DNA from: Streptomyces lydicus
GTDB taxonomy: Bacteria; Actinomycetota; Actinomycetes; Streptomycetales; Streptomycetaceae
Assembly: GCF_000717345.1 (NCBI RefSeq)
Contig: NZ_JNZA01000017.1
Coordinates: 86,733-150,732, forward strand
DNA: 64,000 nucleotides
Reading direction: 5' to 3'
The translations under genes were made by a program, and so were the position numbers. This document shows, piece by piece, positions 25,022-31,992 of this stretch (position 1 is its first letter; every line of letters starts with the position of its first letter). Below the pieces are notes generated by a model. It saw only the letters and a list, made by a program, of their open reading frames with translations. It was not told the DNA's origin and did not search any database.

Positions 25022-26977
25022 TCAGTTGACCAGGGCCGGCTCCGGGCCGGGGTCCGTGCCGCCGTCGCCCACCGTGGCCTCCCGTACGGCGTCCTCCTCG
25101 GCCGCCGCGCGGGCCGCCGAGTCCGTGAACTGCGTCCGGTAGAGCTCCGCGTAGCGCCCGTCGGCGGCCAGCAGCGTCTCGTGCGTCCCCCGCTCGACGA
25201 TCCGTCCGCCCTCGACGACCAGGATTTGGTCCGCGGCCCGTACGGTCGACAGCCGGTGTGCGATGACCAGTGCCGTACGGCCCTCCAGCGCCTCGGCGAG
25301 GGCCTCCTGCACTGCCGCCTCGGAGGTGTTGTCCAGGTGGGCGGTGGCCTCGTCCAGGATCACCACGCGGGGGTGGGCCAGCAGCAGCCGGGCGATGGTC
25401 AGCCGCTGCCGTTCGCCGCCCGAGAGGCGGTAGCCGCGCTCGCCGACGACGGTGTCCAGGCCGTCGGGAAGGGTGGCGACCAGCTCCTCCAGGCGCGCCC
25501 GGCCGAGCGCGTCCCACAGCTCCCGCTCGGTCGCCTCCGGCCTGGCGAGCAGCAGATTCTCGCGGATCGAGTCGTGGAAGAGATGGCCGTCCTGGGTGAC
25601 CATCCCGAGGGTGGCGCGCAGCGAGGCGGCGCTCAGGTCCCGGACGTCCACCCCGGCCAGCCGGACGGCTCCCGCGTCGGTGTCGTACAGCCGGGGCAGC
25701 AGCTGCGCGACGGTCGACTTGCCGGCACCCGAGGAGCCGACCAGGGCGACCATCTGGCCGGGTTCGGCGCGGAAGGAGAGACCGTGCAGGACCTCTTCGC
25801 CGCCCCGGGTGTCGAGGGTGGCGACCTCCTCCAGGGAGGCCAGCGAGACCTTGTCGGCGGACGGGTAGCCGAAGCGTACGGAGTCGAACTCGACCGACAC
25901 CGGGCCCTCCGGGACCTCGCGGGCGTCCGGCTTCTCCTCGATGAGCGGCTTGAGGTCGAGCACCTCGAAGACCCGCTCGAAGCTGACCAGCGCGCTCATC
26001 ACCTCGATGTGTGCGCCGGACAGCGCGGTCAGCGGGGCGTAGAGCCGGGTGAGCAGCAGGGCGAGCGAGACGATCGCGCCGGCCTCCAGCTGTCCGCGCA
26101 GGGCGAGGAATCCGCCCAGGCCGTAGACCACGGCCAGCGCCAGTGCGGAGACCAGGGTGAGCGCGGTGACGAAGTACGTCTGGACCATGGCCGAGCGGAC
26201 ACCGATGTCCCGCACCCGGCGGGCCCGGGCGGCGAACTCCGCGGACTCGCGGGCCGGCCGGCCCATCAGCTTGACGAGGGTGGCGCCCGGCGCGGAGAAC
26301 CGCTCGGTCATCTGGGTGCCCATCGCCGCGTTGTGGTCGGCGCCCTCCCGGCGCAGGTCGGCCAGCCGCCGGCCGACCCGGCGGGCGGGCAGCACGAACA
26401 CCGGCAGCAGGACCAGCGCGATCAGCGTGATCTGCCAGGACAGGCTGAGCATCACACCGAGGGTGAGCAGCAGCGTCACGATGTTGCTGACGACCCCGGA
26501 CAGGGTGTCGCTGAACGCCCGCTGGGCGCCGATCACATCGTTGTTGAGGCGGCTGACCAGGGCGCCGGTGCGGGTGCGGGTGAAGAACGCGATGGGCATC
26601 CGCTGGACGTGGTCGTAGACAGTGGTGCGCAGGTCCAGGATCAGCCCCTCGCCGATGCTCGCCGACAGCCAGCGGGTCAGCAGCCCCAGACCGGCCTCCG
26701 CGAGCGCGATGACGGCGATCAGCCCGGACAGTTCGACGACGAGCGTCGCCGAGCCGCCGCCCACGATGGCGTCCACCACCCGGCCGGCGAGCAGCGGCGT
26801 GGCCACCGCGAGCATCGCGGTCACCGTACTGAGCACCAGGAACCACACCAGGAACCGGCGGTGCGGCCGGGCGAAGTCCAGGATGCGGCGCAGCGTCCGC
26901 CGCGAGAACCGTCGCCGGCCCCGCTGTGCGTTCATCGAGCTGTGCAGCGAATGCCAGGCGGTGACTTCCATGTCCAT
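25022..26977 (-). CDS. ABC transporter, fused permease/ATPase (exporter)
   Basis: 651 residues, half-transporter form. The membrane domain with six helices spans about residues 40-335, starting LVWFLVLSTVTAMLAVATPL. The nucleotide-binding domain (about 375-610) has Walker A ALVGSSGAGKSTVAQLLPRL, the Q-loop MVTQDGHLF, signature RLSGGERQRL, Walker B RVVILDEATAHLD and the H-loop VIAHRLSTVR. It exports a drug, lipid or peptide as a homodimer or a heterodimer. ATG 26977 follows AGGAGG. Its promoter has a SoxR-type box in a 19-bp spacer, so control by redox-cycling compounds is very likely. The end carries a stable hairpin. Confidence 0.9.
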   Translation of the reverse strand: MDMEVTAWHSLHSSMNAQRGRRRFSRRTLRRILDFARPHRRFLVWFLVLSTVTAMLAVATPLLAGRVVDAIVGGGSATLVVELSGLIAVIALAEAGLGLLTRWLSASIGEGLILDLRTTVYDHVQRMPIAFFTRTRTGALVSRLNNDVIGAQRAFSDTLSGVVSNIVTLLLTLGVMLSLSWQITLIALVLLPVFVLPARRVGRRLADLRREGADHNAAMGTQMTERFSAPGATLVKLMGRPARESAEFAARARRVRDIGVRSAMVQTYFVTALTLVSALALAVVYGLGGFLALRGQLEAGAIVSLALLLTRLYAPLTALSGAHIEVMSALVSFERVFEVLDLKPLIEEKPDAREVPEGPVSVEFDSVRFGYPSADKVSLASLEEVATLDTRGGEEVLHGLSFRAEPGQMVALVGSSGAGKSTVAQLLPRLYDTDAGAVRLAGVDVRDLSAASLRATLGMVTQDGHLFHDSIRENLLLARPEATERELWDALGRARLEELVATLPDGLDTVVGERGYRLSGGERQRLTIARLLLAHPRVVILDEATAHLDNTSEAAVQEALAEALEGRTALVIAHRLSTVRAADQILVVEGGRIVERGTHETLLAADGRYAELYRTQFTDSAARAAAEEDAVREATVGDGGTDPGPEPALVN

Positions 26978-27039
26978 GCTGGGCCTCCTGTGTGCCGGGT
27001 CGTCACGGGATCGCCGTGCGCGACCGGCGACATGAAAGG

Positions 27040-27070
27040 AACCTAAGACCTCAACCAATGTTGAGGTCAA
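27040..27070 (-). promoter_or_regulatory. SoxR-type promoter of the ABC exporter
   Basis: On the minus strand TTGACC (27065-27070), a 19-bp spacer, TAGGTT (27040-27045). Inside the spacer is a palindrome CCTCAA-N6-TTGAGG (27049-27066), which has the same half sites and spacing as the E. coli soxS SoxR box. A 19-bp spacer with a central palindrome is the classic design of MerR-family activators. No soxR gene is in the window. Confidence 0.88.
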
Positions 27071-27123
27071 GCGATTCCTTCGCTCTCACCCAACGGGGTG
27101 CACCGGCGCGCTACGGCGCGGCG

Positions 27124-27344
27124 GTGACGCGGACTCAACCCCGCGCCGACACGGGGCCTCCGGACGCGGACTCCGACGAGAAGGCGACGCTGCTGGCGTT
27201 CCTGAACCATGTCAGGGACGCGGTGGCCGCCAAGGCCCAGACATCGCCCACCCCGACCTGGGCGTGGACCTCACCGACGAGGACGACCCGCAGGAGCTGC
27301 TCGCCGCCTGTCGTCACGCGGTCGCCCGGTCCCAAGGAGGGCAC
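27124..27344 (+). pseudogene. Decayed DinB-family (DUF664-like) gene
   Basis: The plus frame from GTG 27124 reads DSDEKATLLAFLNHVRDAVAAK, which is the beginning of a DinB-type (DUF664/mycothiol-transferase) protein. A second piece, GVDLTDEDDPQELLAACRHA then VARSQGG, lies in another frame from about 27250. The whole central helical region is missing. This is an internally deleted, frameshifted relic. Confidence 0.5.
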
Positions 27345-27359
27345 CCCTCGGGCCGCGCC

Positions 27360-28916
27360 CTACGGAGTCCCGTCGAGGGGGCGCTCCCAGACGAAGGGGT
27401 CGTCGGGTGAGTCCGTGCGGCTGACCGTCAGCCGGACGGCGGGGCGGCCGCCGAGGGCGGCGGTGGCGTCCACGACGACCTCGGCACGGCCGGGGCGGCC
27501 CGTCGCCAAAGCCTCGCGCAGCGCGGACAGCAGCTCGCGGCCGGTCGCGTCGTCGACGCGCGCGTCGACCGGGCCGGCGAACCGCACGGCGGGCCGCGCG
27601 CCGAGCGCCACGGCCGCCGCGCCGGCCTCCCGCAGCACCCGGGTGCGCAGCCCCGGCGGCACCTGCGACGGCCCCTGCTGCAGCGCGATGATCGCCGTCC
27701 TGATGTCCTGGATCGTCGCGTCCAGCTCGTCGACCGCCCGGCCCAGGCGCTCCCGCACCTCCGGCAGCACGGCCTTGCGCCGGGCGCTCTCCAGCAGCAT
27801 GCCGGTGGCGAACAGCCGCTGGATGACCAGGTCGTGCAGATCGCGGGCTATGCGGTCGCGGTCCTCGTAGACGGCGAGCCGCTCCCGGTCGCGGTGCCGG
27901 TCGGCGAGTACCAGCGCCAGCGCGGCCTGGGCGGCGAACTGCGCGCCCAGGGTGCGTTCGGAGGGGCTGAAGCGGCGGCCGCCGGACATCCGGCACAGCG
28001 CCAGCGCGCCCAGCACCCGCCCGTTGCTGCGCAGCGGCAGCAGCATCGTGGGGCCGTAGTGGCGGGACAGTGGGGAGACCGAGCGGGGGTCGGTGGCGAA
28101 GTCGTCGGCGAAGACCGCGAGTCCCGCGTGGATCTGGTGCAGGACCGGGCTCTCCGGCGGGATCCTGCCGCGGTACGCCTCGGCGCGCACCGCCTCGGTC
28201 AGGTCGGTGGAGATCGCGACGACCTCCATCCCGCCCTCGGGGTGCGGCAGCAGGACCGCACCGGTGGCCGCCTCGGCGAGCTCGCGGCCCTTCTCCGCGA
28301 CGACCGTCAGGGCGTCCTCGGTGGTTGAACGCGTCTCGGGGCCGGCCAGCAGCGCCGTGGTGACGGAGGCGGCACCGTCGATCCACCGGGTGCGCTGCCG
28401 GGCGGCGGCGTGCATACGGGCATTGCCCATGGCGATGCCGGCCTCGGTGGCCAGCACCCGCACCAGGTGCAGATCCTCCTCGGTGAAGGGCCGGCCGTCC
28501 GGTGCGCCGTGTGTTTCGGGCCCCCGCTTCCCCGTCAGGGCGAGACTGCCGAAAACCTCGCCGTGGAAGGTGATCGGCACCTCCAGCGAGGTGGCCGGGG
28601 ACGGCCGGCCCGCGCGGTCCGGCGGCTCGCCGTGGGTGATCAGGCCGCCGGCGCCGTCCCCGTACGCGCTGCGGATGCCGACGGCGGCGTGGCAGGCACC
28701 GGTGAGCGAGGCCGCGGTCTCGGCGATGCGGGCCAGGGCGCGGCGCAGATCGTGGTCGGTGCCGACCGCCGTCATCGCCTCCAGCAGCTCCGGAAGCCGG
28801 GAGACCGGACCGCCGGCCAGCGCGCGGAGGTTCCGCGCGGTGCGGTCGGCGAGATCGGCCGCGGCGTCGGGCGGCGGCTCGGCTGCCGGGTCGGGCGACT
28901 TCAGGACACACCTCAC
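27360..28916 (-). CDS. GAF-domain sensor with HisKA_3 dimerisation region but no recognisable ATPase domain
   Basis: 518 residues. Two GAF domains at about 45-175 and 190-340 (each with FTEEDLHLVRVLATEAGIAM or FSPSERTLGAQFAAQAALAL closing helices) give a DevS/DosS-like architecture. The phosphoacceptor helix RDRIARDLHDLVIQRLFATG (His about 361) and the dimerisation helices follow. Beyond that, a HATPase_c domain is expected with N, G1 and G2 boxes, but the last ~110 residues (RVLREAGAAAVALGARPAVRF..., ELLSALREAL, AVRLTVSRTDSPDDP) contain none of them. It may be an input or regulatory subunit, not an active kinase. Start GTG 28916 is tentative (TTG 28952 also possible). Confidence 0.75.
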   Translation of the reverse strand: MRCVLKSPDPAAEPPPDAAADLADRTARNLRALAGGPVSRLPELLEAMTAVGTDHDLRRALARIAETAASLTGACHAAVGIRSAYGDGAGGLITHGEPPDRAGRPSPATSLEVPITFHGEVFGSLALTGKRGPETHGAPDGRPFTEEDLHLVRVLATEAGIAMGNARMHAAARQRTRWIDGAASVTTALLAGPETRSTTEDALTVVAEKGRELAEAATGAVLLPHPEGGMEVVAISTDLTEAVRAEAYRGRIPPESPVLHQIHAGLAVFADDFATDPRSVSPLSRHYGPTMLLPLRSNGRVLGALALCRMSGGRRFSPSERTLGAQFAAQAALALVLADRHRDRERLAVYEDRDRIARDLHDLVIQRLFATGMLLESARRKAVLPEVRERLGRAVDELDATIQDIRTAIIALQQGPSQVPPGLRTRVLREAGAAAVALGARPAVRFAGPVDARVDDATGRELLSALREALATGRPGRAEVVVDATAALGGRPAVRLTVSRTDSPDDPFVWERPLDGTP

Positions 28917-28958
28917 TCTTCCGGGCGGTCCGGCCAGTCTAAAACGACCCAAACGGGT

Positions 28959-29480
28959 TCATACGTCCGGGTCCCCGCGCTCGGTCCGGGCCGCGAGGAG
29001 GGGGCCCAGTACCCGGGTGCCGGGGCCGATCCGCCCGCCGGGGCCGGGCAGCTGGGTGGTGTTCTCCGGGGTGAGCGGCCCGCCGCAGTGCGCGCAGGCG
29101 GCGACCATCGTGGTGTCCCGTGCGCAGTCCAGGTGGTGGATGCGGGCCGGCGGTCCGGCCTCGCCCGCGTACCAGCGGTCGCCCCAGCTCATCAGCGCCA
29201 GCAGTACGGGGTAGAGCTCCTCGCCCTTCTCCGTCGCCGCATAGCGCTCTCGCGGCGGTCGCTCCTGATAGCGCTCACGGACCAGCACGCCCTCCTCGAC
29301 GAGCCGTGCCAGCCGGACGGTGAGGACCTTGCGGGAGATGCCGAGGTCCTGGGCGAGCTCGTCGAAGCGGTCGATGCCGGTCAGCACGTCCCGCATGATC
29401 AGCGCCGTCCAGGCATCACCGAACAGATCCGTGGCGCGGGCGATCGAGCAGGCCACACCGGAGAGCGGAGTACGGGTCAT
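28959..29480 (-). CDS. HxlR family transcriptional regulator
   Basis: 173 residues. The winged helix is MRDVLTGIDRFDELAQDLGI then SRKVLTVRLARLVEEGVLVR and an ERYAATEKGEELYPVLLALM effector helix, all typical for HxlR. Cys11 in the N-terminal CSIARATDLFGDAW could serve as a redox sensor, and a C-terminal CAHCGG pair may bind metal. It is divergent from a methyltransferase gene with paired operators between them. ATG 29480. Confidence 0.85.
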   Translation of the reverse strand: MTRTPLSGVACSIARATDLFGDAWTALIMRDVLTGIDRFDELAQDLGISRKVLTVRLARLVEEGVLVRERYQERPPRERYAATEKGEELYPVLLALMSWGDRWYAGEAGPPARIHHLDCARDTTMVAACAHCGGPLTPENTTQLPGPGGRIGPGTRVLGPLLAARTERGDPDV

Positions 29481-29495
29481 GCGTCCACCGTAGCG

Positions 29496-29551
29496 GAGTT
29501 CCCCGAGGGAACCCACGGTGCTAGGTTCGAAAGAGTTCCTTCAGGGAACTC
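29496..29551. promoter_or_regulatory. Paired operators between HxlR and methyltransferase genes
   Basis: Two inverted repeats of a 7-5-7 design: GAGTTCC-CCGAG-GGAACCC (29496-29514) and GAGTTCC-TTCAG-GGAACTC (29533-29551), 37 bp centre to centre. The second is perfect. A TAGGTT hexamer (29523-29528) lies between them and may be the -10 of the methyltransferase promoter. Confidence 0.82.
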
Positions 29552-29590
29552 GCCAGGGCCGCCGCTTTCCGACACCTCAGGGGGTACACG

Positions 29591-30367
29591 ATGGCCGCGA
29601 GGGGCAGCGCTCCGCCGATCGCACTGGACGACCCGGACGCCGTCGACGGACGGCAGATCCGGGCCGCTGCCTTCCAGCGCGTCCGGCTGGAGTACACCTC
29701 CGGAGTGCTGGAGCGCCTCGGCCGGGCGCCGTTCGGGCGCGCCCTGGTCGTGGGCAGCGGCCGCGGACTGCTGGCGCACGGACTGGCCCGGCTCGGCTTC
29801 ACGGTCACCGCCGTCGATCCGTCCGGGCCCGCGACCGCGCTCGCCCGGGAGGCCGCCGCGCAGGCCGGCCTCGCCGTCGCACACCGCACCGGCCCCGCGG
29901 AACGGCTCGACGTCCCCGAGGCCGCGTACGACCTCGTCTACCTGGCGGACACCCTGGAGATCACCGCCGACCCCGACCGGGTGATGGAGCGGGCCGCGCG
30001 CGCCCTGGCGCCCGACGGCGTCCTCGTCTACGACACCGTGAACCGCACGCCCGTCTCCCGGCTCGTCTACCTCGTGGCGTTCCAGCGGCTGCCGCTGACC
30101 CGGATAATGCCGGCTGGCCGCTATGCCGCCCGCCGGCTCCGTACGCCGGCCGAGGTCGCCGCCCTGCTGGCGCGCCACGGTCTGACCGACGGCGGCACCT
30201 GTGACTTCCGGCCCCGCGACCTGCGCAGTCTGGTCGCCGGGACCCTGGCCCGGCGCCGCGGCCGGATCGGCGACGACGCACTGGCGGAGGCGGTCGGCTG
30301 TGAACTCGCGCCGGGAAGCGCGCCCTTGGTGACCTATCTCGGCCACGCGCGCAAGGGGCGACTTTGA
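29591..30367 (+). CDS. Class I SAM-dependent methyltransferase (UbiG-like)
   Basis: 258 residues. The SAM-binding motif I is ALVVGSGRGLLAHGLARLGF, motif II VTAVDPSGPA, a post-motif DLVYLADTLEI and ALAPDGVLVYDTVNRTP, in the order seen in UbiG/Coq3 O-methyltransferases. The end (RDLRSLVAGTLARRRGRIGD) also resembles that family. Substrate is unknown. ATG 29591 lies 40 bp from the operators of the divergent HxlR gene, so it is probably the HxlR target. Confidence 0.8.
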   Translation: MAARGSAPPIALDDPDAVDGRQIRAAAFQRVRLEYTSGVLERLGRAPFGRALVVGSGRGLLAHGLARLGFTVTAVDPSGPATALAREAAAQAGLAVAHRTGPAERLDVPEAAYDLVYLADTLEITADPDRVMERAARALAPDGVLVYDTVNRTPVSRLVYLVAFQRLPLTRIMPAGRYAARRLRTPAEVAALLARHGLTDGGTCDFRPRDLRSLVAGTLARRRGRIGDDALAEAVGCELAPGSAPLVTYLGHARKGRL

Positions 30368-30608
30368 GACAACCTGCACCGGAGGCGTACGCCGGGACTT
30401 GAGGGGGGCGGTCGACGGGTAAGCCGTAGACAACTACGGGCGCAGCTGCAGAAACGTAGTGGCAGACACGTGACGCAATCGCACCACCGACGGCCCGGAA
30501 ACGGGCCGAGCCGCCCGGATCCCGTCGGGCGCCCCCACACCTCCGTACGTCTTCGCCGGGCACGCGTGGCAAGGTCCCGCGCCCCGGCACCGAAAGTGGG
30601 CCGGGCCG
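30368..30608. other. Intergenic with a small hairpin
   Basis: Contains a 7-bp stem with a GAAA tetraloop (CGGCCCG 30491-30497 / CGGGCCG 30502-30508), possibly the terminator of the methyltransferase gene. It also holds the promoter of the STAS gene, which I cannot locate. Confidence 0.45.
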
Positions 30609-31043
30609 ATGGAAGAAGGTCAGTACTACCCGAGACTTGACGGTCCCCGCCGTGCCGCGGGCGGCACGACCGTGCTCGAACTCCGCGGTGACCTGGACAT
30701 CCTCGCCGTCTCGGTGCTCTCCGACCGGCTGGACGAGCTCACCGGCGCCCAGGGTGCCGACCTCGTCATCGATCTGCGCGCGGTGACGTTCATCGACTGC
30801 GCGGGGCTCTCGCTGCTCAGCCGCGCCCGCCACCGTACGCGGCAGCGGGGCGGCCGGCTGCGGCTGACCGGCGTCGTGGCCGGCGGAAGCGTCGCGCGGC
30901 TGCTGCGGATGACCGGGCTGCGGGGCGACTTCGAGACGGTGCCGGAGGAGGCCGTGTCCGAGGACGCCCTCGCCGCGGACGGCGCGGACCGGGACGGCCT
31001 CCCGGCCGGGGCGGCCGAGGCCGACGACATCGCCGTGGCCTGA
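30609..31043 (+). CDS. STAS-domain protein (anti-anti-sigma factor type)
   Basis: 144 residues. The STAS fold is TTVLELRGDLDILAVSVLSD then LVIDLRAVTFIDCAGLSLLS and the following helix/strand pairs, through about residue 110; the acidic tail (PEEAVSEDALAADGADRDG) is disordered. The conserved phosphorylation motif is normally FxDSSGL, with the second Ser phosphorylated; here it reads FIDCAGL, so that Ser is Ala and the other Cys. A partner kinase could not switch it off in the usual way. Its target is an anti-sigma factor by family inference. ATG 30609. Confidence 0.78.
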   Translation: MEEGQYYPRLDGPRRAAGGTTVLELRGDLDILAVSVLSDRLDELTGAQGADLVIDLRAVTFIDCAGLSLLSRARHRTRQRGGRLRLTGVVAGGSVARLLRMTGLRGDFETVPEEAVSEDALAADGADRDGLPAGAAEADDIAVA

Positions 31044-31069
31044 CCGCCGGCGGCACCGCGGCGGCCGGG

Positions 31070-31558
31070 TCAGGCCGGCAGTACCGCCTCGATGGCGGTG
31101 ACCAGTTCCTCGGCCTCCGGCTCGGTGCGCGGCCGGAAGCGGCCGGCGACCCGGCCGCCGGTGTCGATCAGGAACTTCTCGAAGTTCCACTGGACGTCAC
31201 CGGCCGCCCCGTCGGCGTCCTCGGTAGCGGTCAGCGCCGCGTACAGCGGATGCCGGTCCGCGCCGTTGACGTCGGTCTTCTCGAACAGCGGGAAGCTGAC
31301 GCCGTACGTCGCCGAGCAGAAGGTGGCGATCTCCTCGGCGGTGCCCGGCTCCTGGCCGGCGAACTGGTTGCTGGGGAAGCCCAGTACGTGGAAACCCCGG
31401 TCCCCGTAGCGCTGCTGGAGCCGCTCCAGGCCGGAGTACTGCGGGGTCAGCCCGCATTTGGACGCCACATTCACCACCAGCAGGGCCTTGCCCCGGTAGT
31501 CGGCGAGTGAGGCGGGCTCACCGGTCAGGGTGCGCAGCGGGATGTCGTACAGGCTCAC
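31070..31558 (-). CDS. Glutathione-peroxidase-type thiol peroxidase
   Basis: 162 residues. The signature NVASKCGLTPQYSGLERLQQ has the peroxidatic Cys; FPSNQFAGQEPGTAEEI has the Gln; VQWNFEKFLID has the Trp/Asn, giving the Cys/Gln/Trp/Asn tetrad. Bacterial Cys-type enzymes generally use thioredoxin to reduce H2O2 and lipid peroxides; Streptomyces lacks glutathione, so thioredoxin or mycothiol pathways are the plausible reductants. GTG 31558 has GAGGAGC upstream, and the frame is open further without a ribosome site. Overlaps the small upstream gene by 41 bp. Confidence 0.9.
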   Translation of the reverse strand: MSLYDIPLRTLTGEPASLADYRGKALLVVNVASKCGLTPQYSGLERLQQRYGDRGFHVLGFPSNQFAGQEPGTAEEIATFCSATYGVSFPLFEKTDVNGADRHPLYAALTATEDADGAAGDVQWNFEKFLIDTGGRVAGRFRPRTEPEAEELVTAIEAVLPA

Positions 31559-31823
31559 GGTCGGGCTCCTCGTCGGGTTTCCGTGGATAGGGGCGTCCGT
31601 CATCGGTGCCAACAGCGGAGCCCGCCCTGATCTTCCCCGGCTCGTCGACCGGCCAGGACACGGCCGGACGCAGCGTGCCCGCACGCCACTCCTTGAGCAG
31701 CTGGTCAAAGATCGGCGTCTCCTCCTCGGGCCGGCGCCGGGGAACGGGCGGCGGCAGCGGTGGGGGCTGGTGGGGGAGGGAGATGCGCTGAAAAGGGTGC
31801 GAGCCGGGCTTCTTGGCGTCCAT
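31518..31823 (-). CDS. Small Pro-rich hypothetical protein
   Basis: 101 codons starting at ATG 31823. The first ~65 codons have strong G/C third positions, a Pro-rich stretch (LPHQPPPLPPPVPRRR) and a helix TPIFDQLLKEWRAGTLRP that looks like a genuine protein end motif. The last ~35 codons overlap the leader and start of the peroxidase gene and lose coding character. No convincing ribosome site. It could be a real small gene whose stop was displaced, or a partial relic. Confidence 0.4.
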   Translation of the reverse strand: MDAKKPGSHPFQRISLPHQPPPLPPPVPRRRPEEETPIFDQLLKEWRAGTLRPAVSWPVDEPGKIRAGSAVGTDDGRPYPRKPDEEPDREPVRHPAAHPDR

Positions 31824-31992
31824 GCCCGGACTCAACCGGAAATCGGTCCCCGGGTTGCGGGACGCGGCCGGGGCCGTCCGCAGATGCCCCTGCGGTGGTG
31901 ACGGGCAGAAGATACGTTCCCTGCGCGAAGGGACCGGCGGAAGTCCCGCCGGTCCCTTCGGCCTCAACAGCCTCCGCTGCCTCAGTGTCCGG

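Noticed and set aside
23459..27046. Open frame of 1195 codons on the plus strand
   Set aside because: It lies antisense to the N-acyltransferase, SnoaL-like and ABC exporter genes, which have clear domains. Long antisense frames are expected in GC-rich DNA and its sequence is low-complexity Gly/Arg/Gln.
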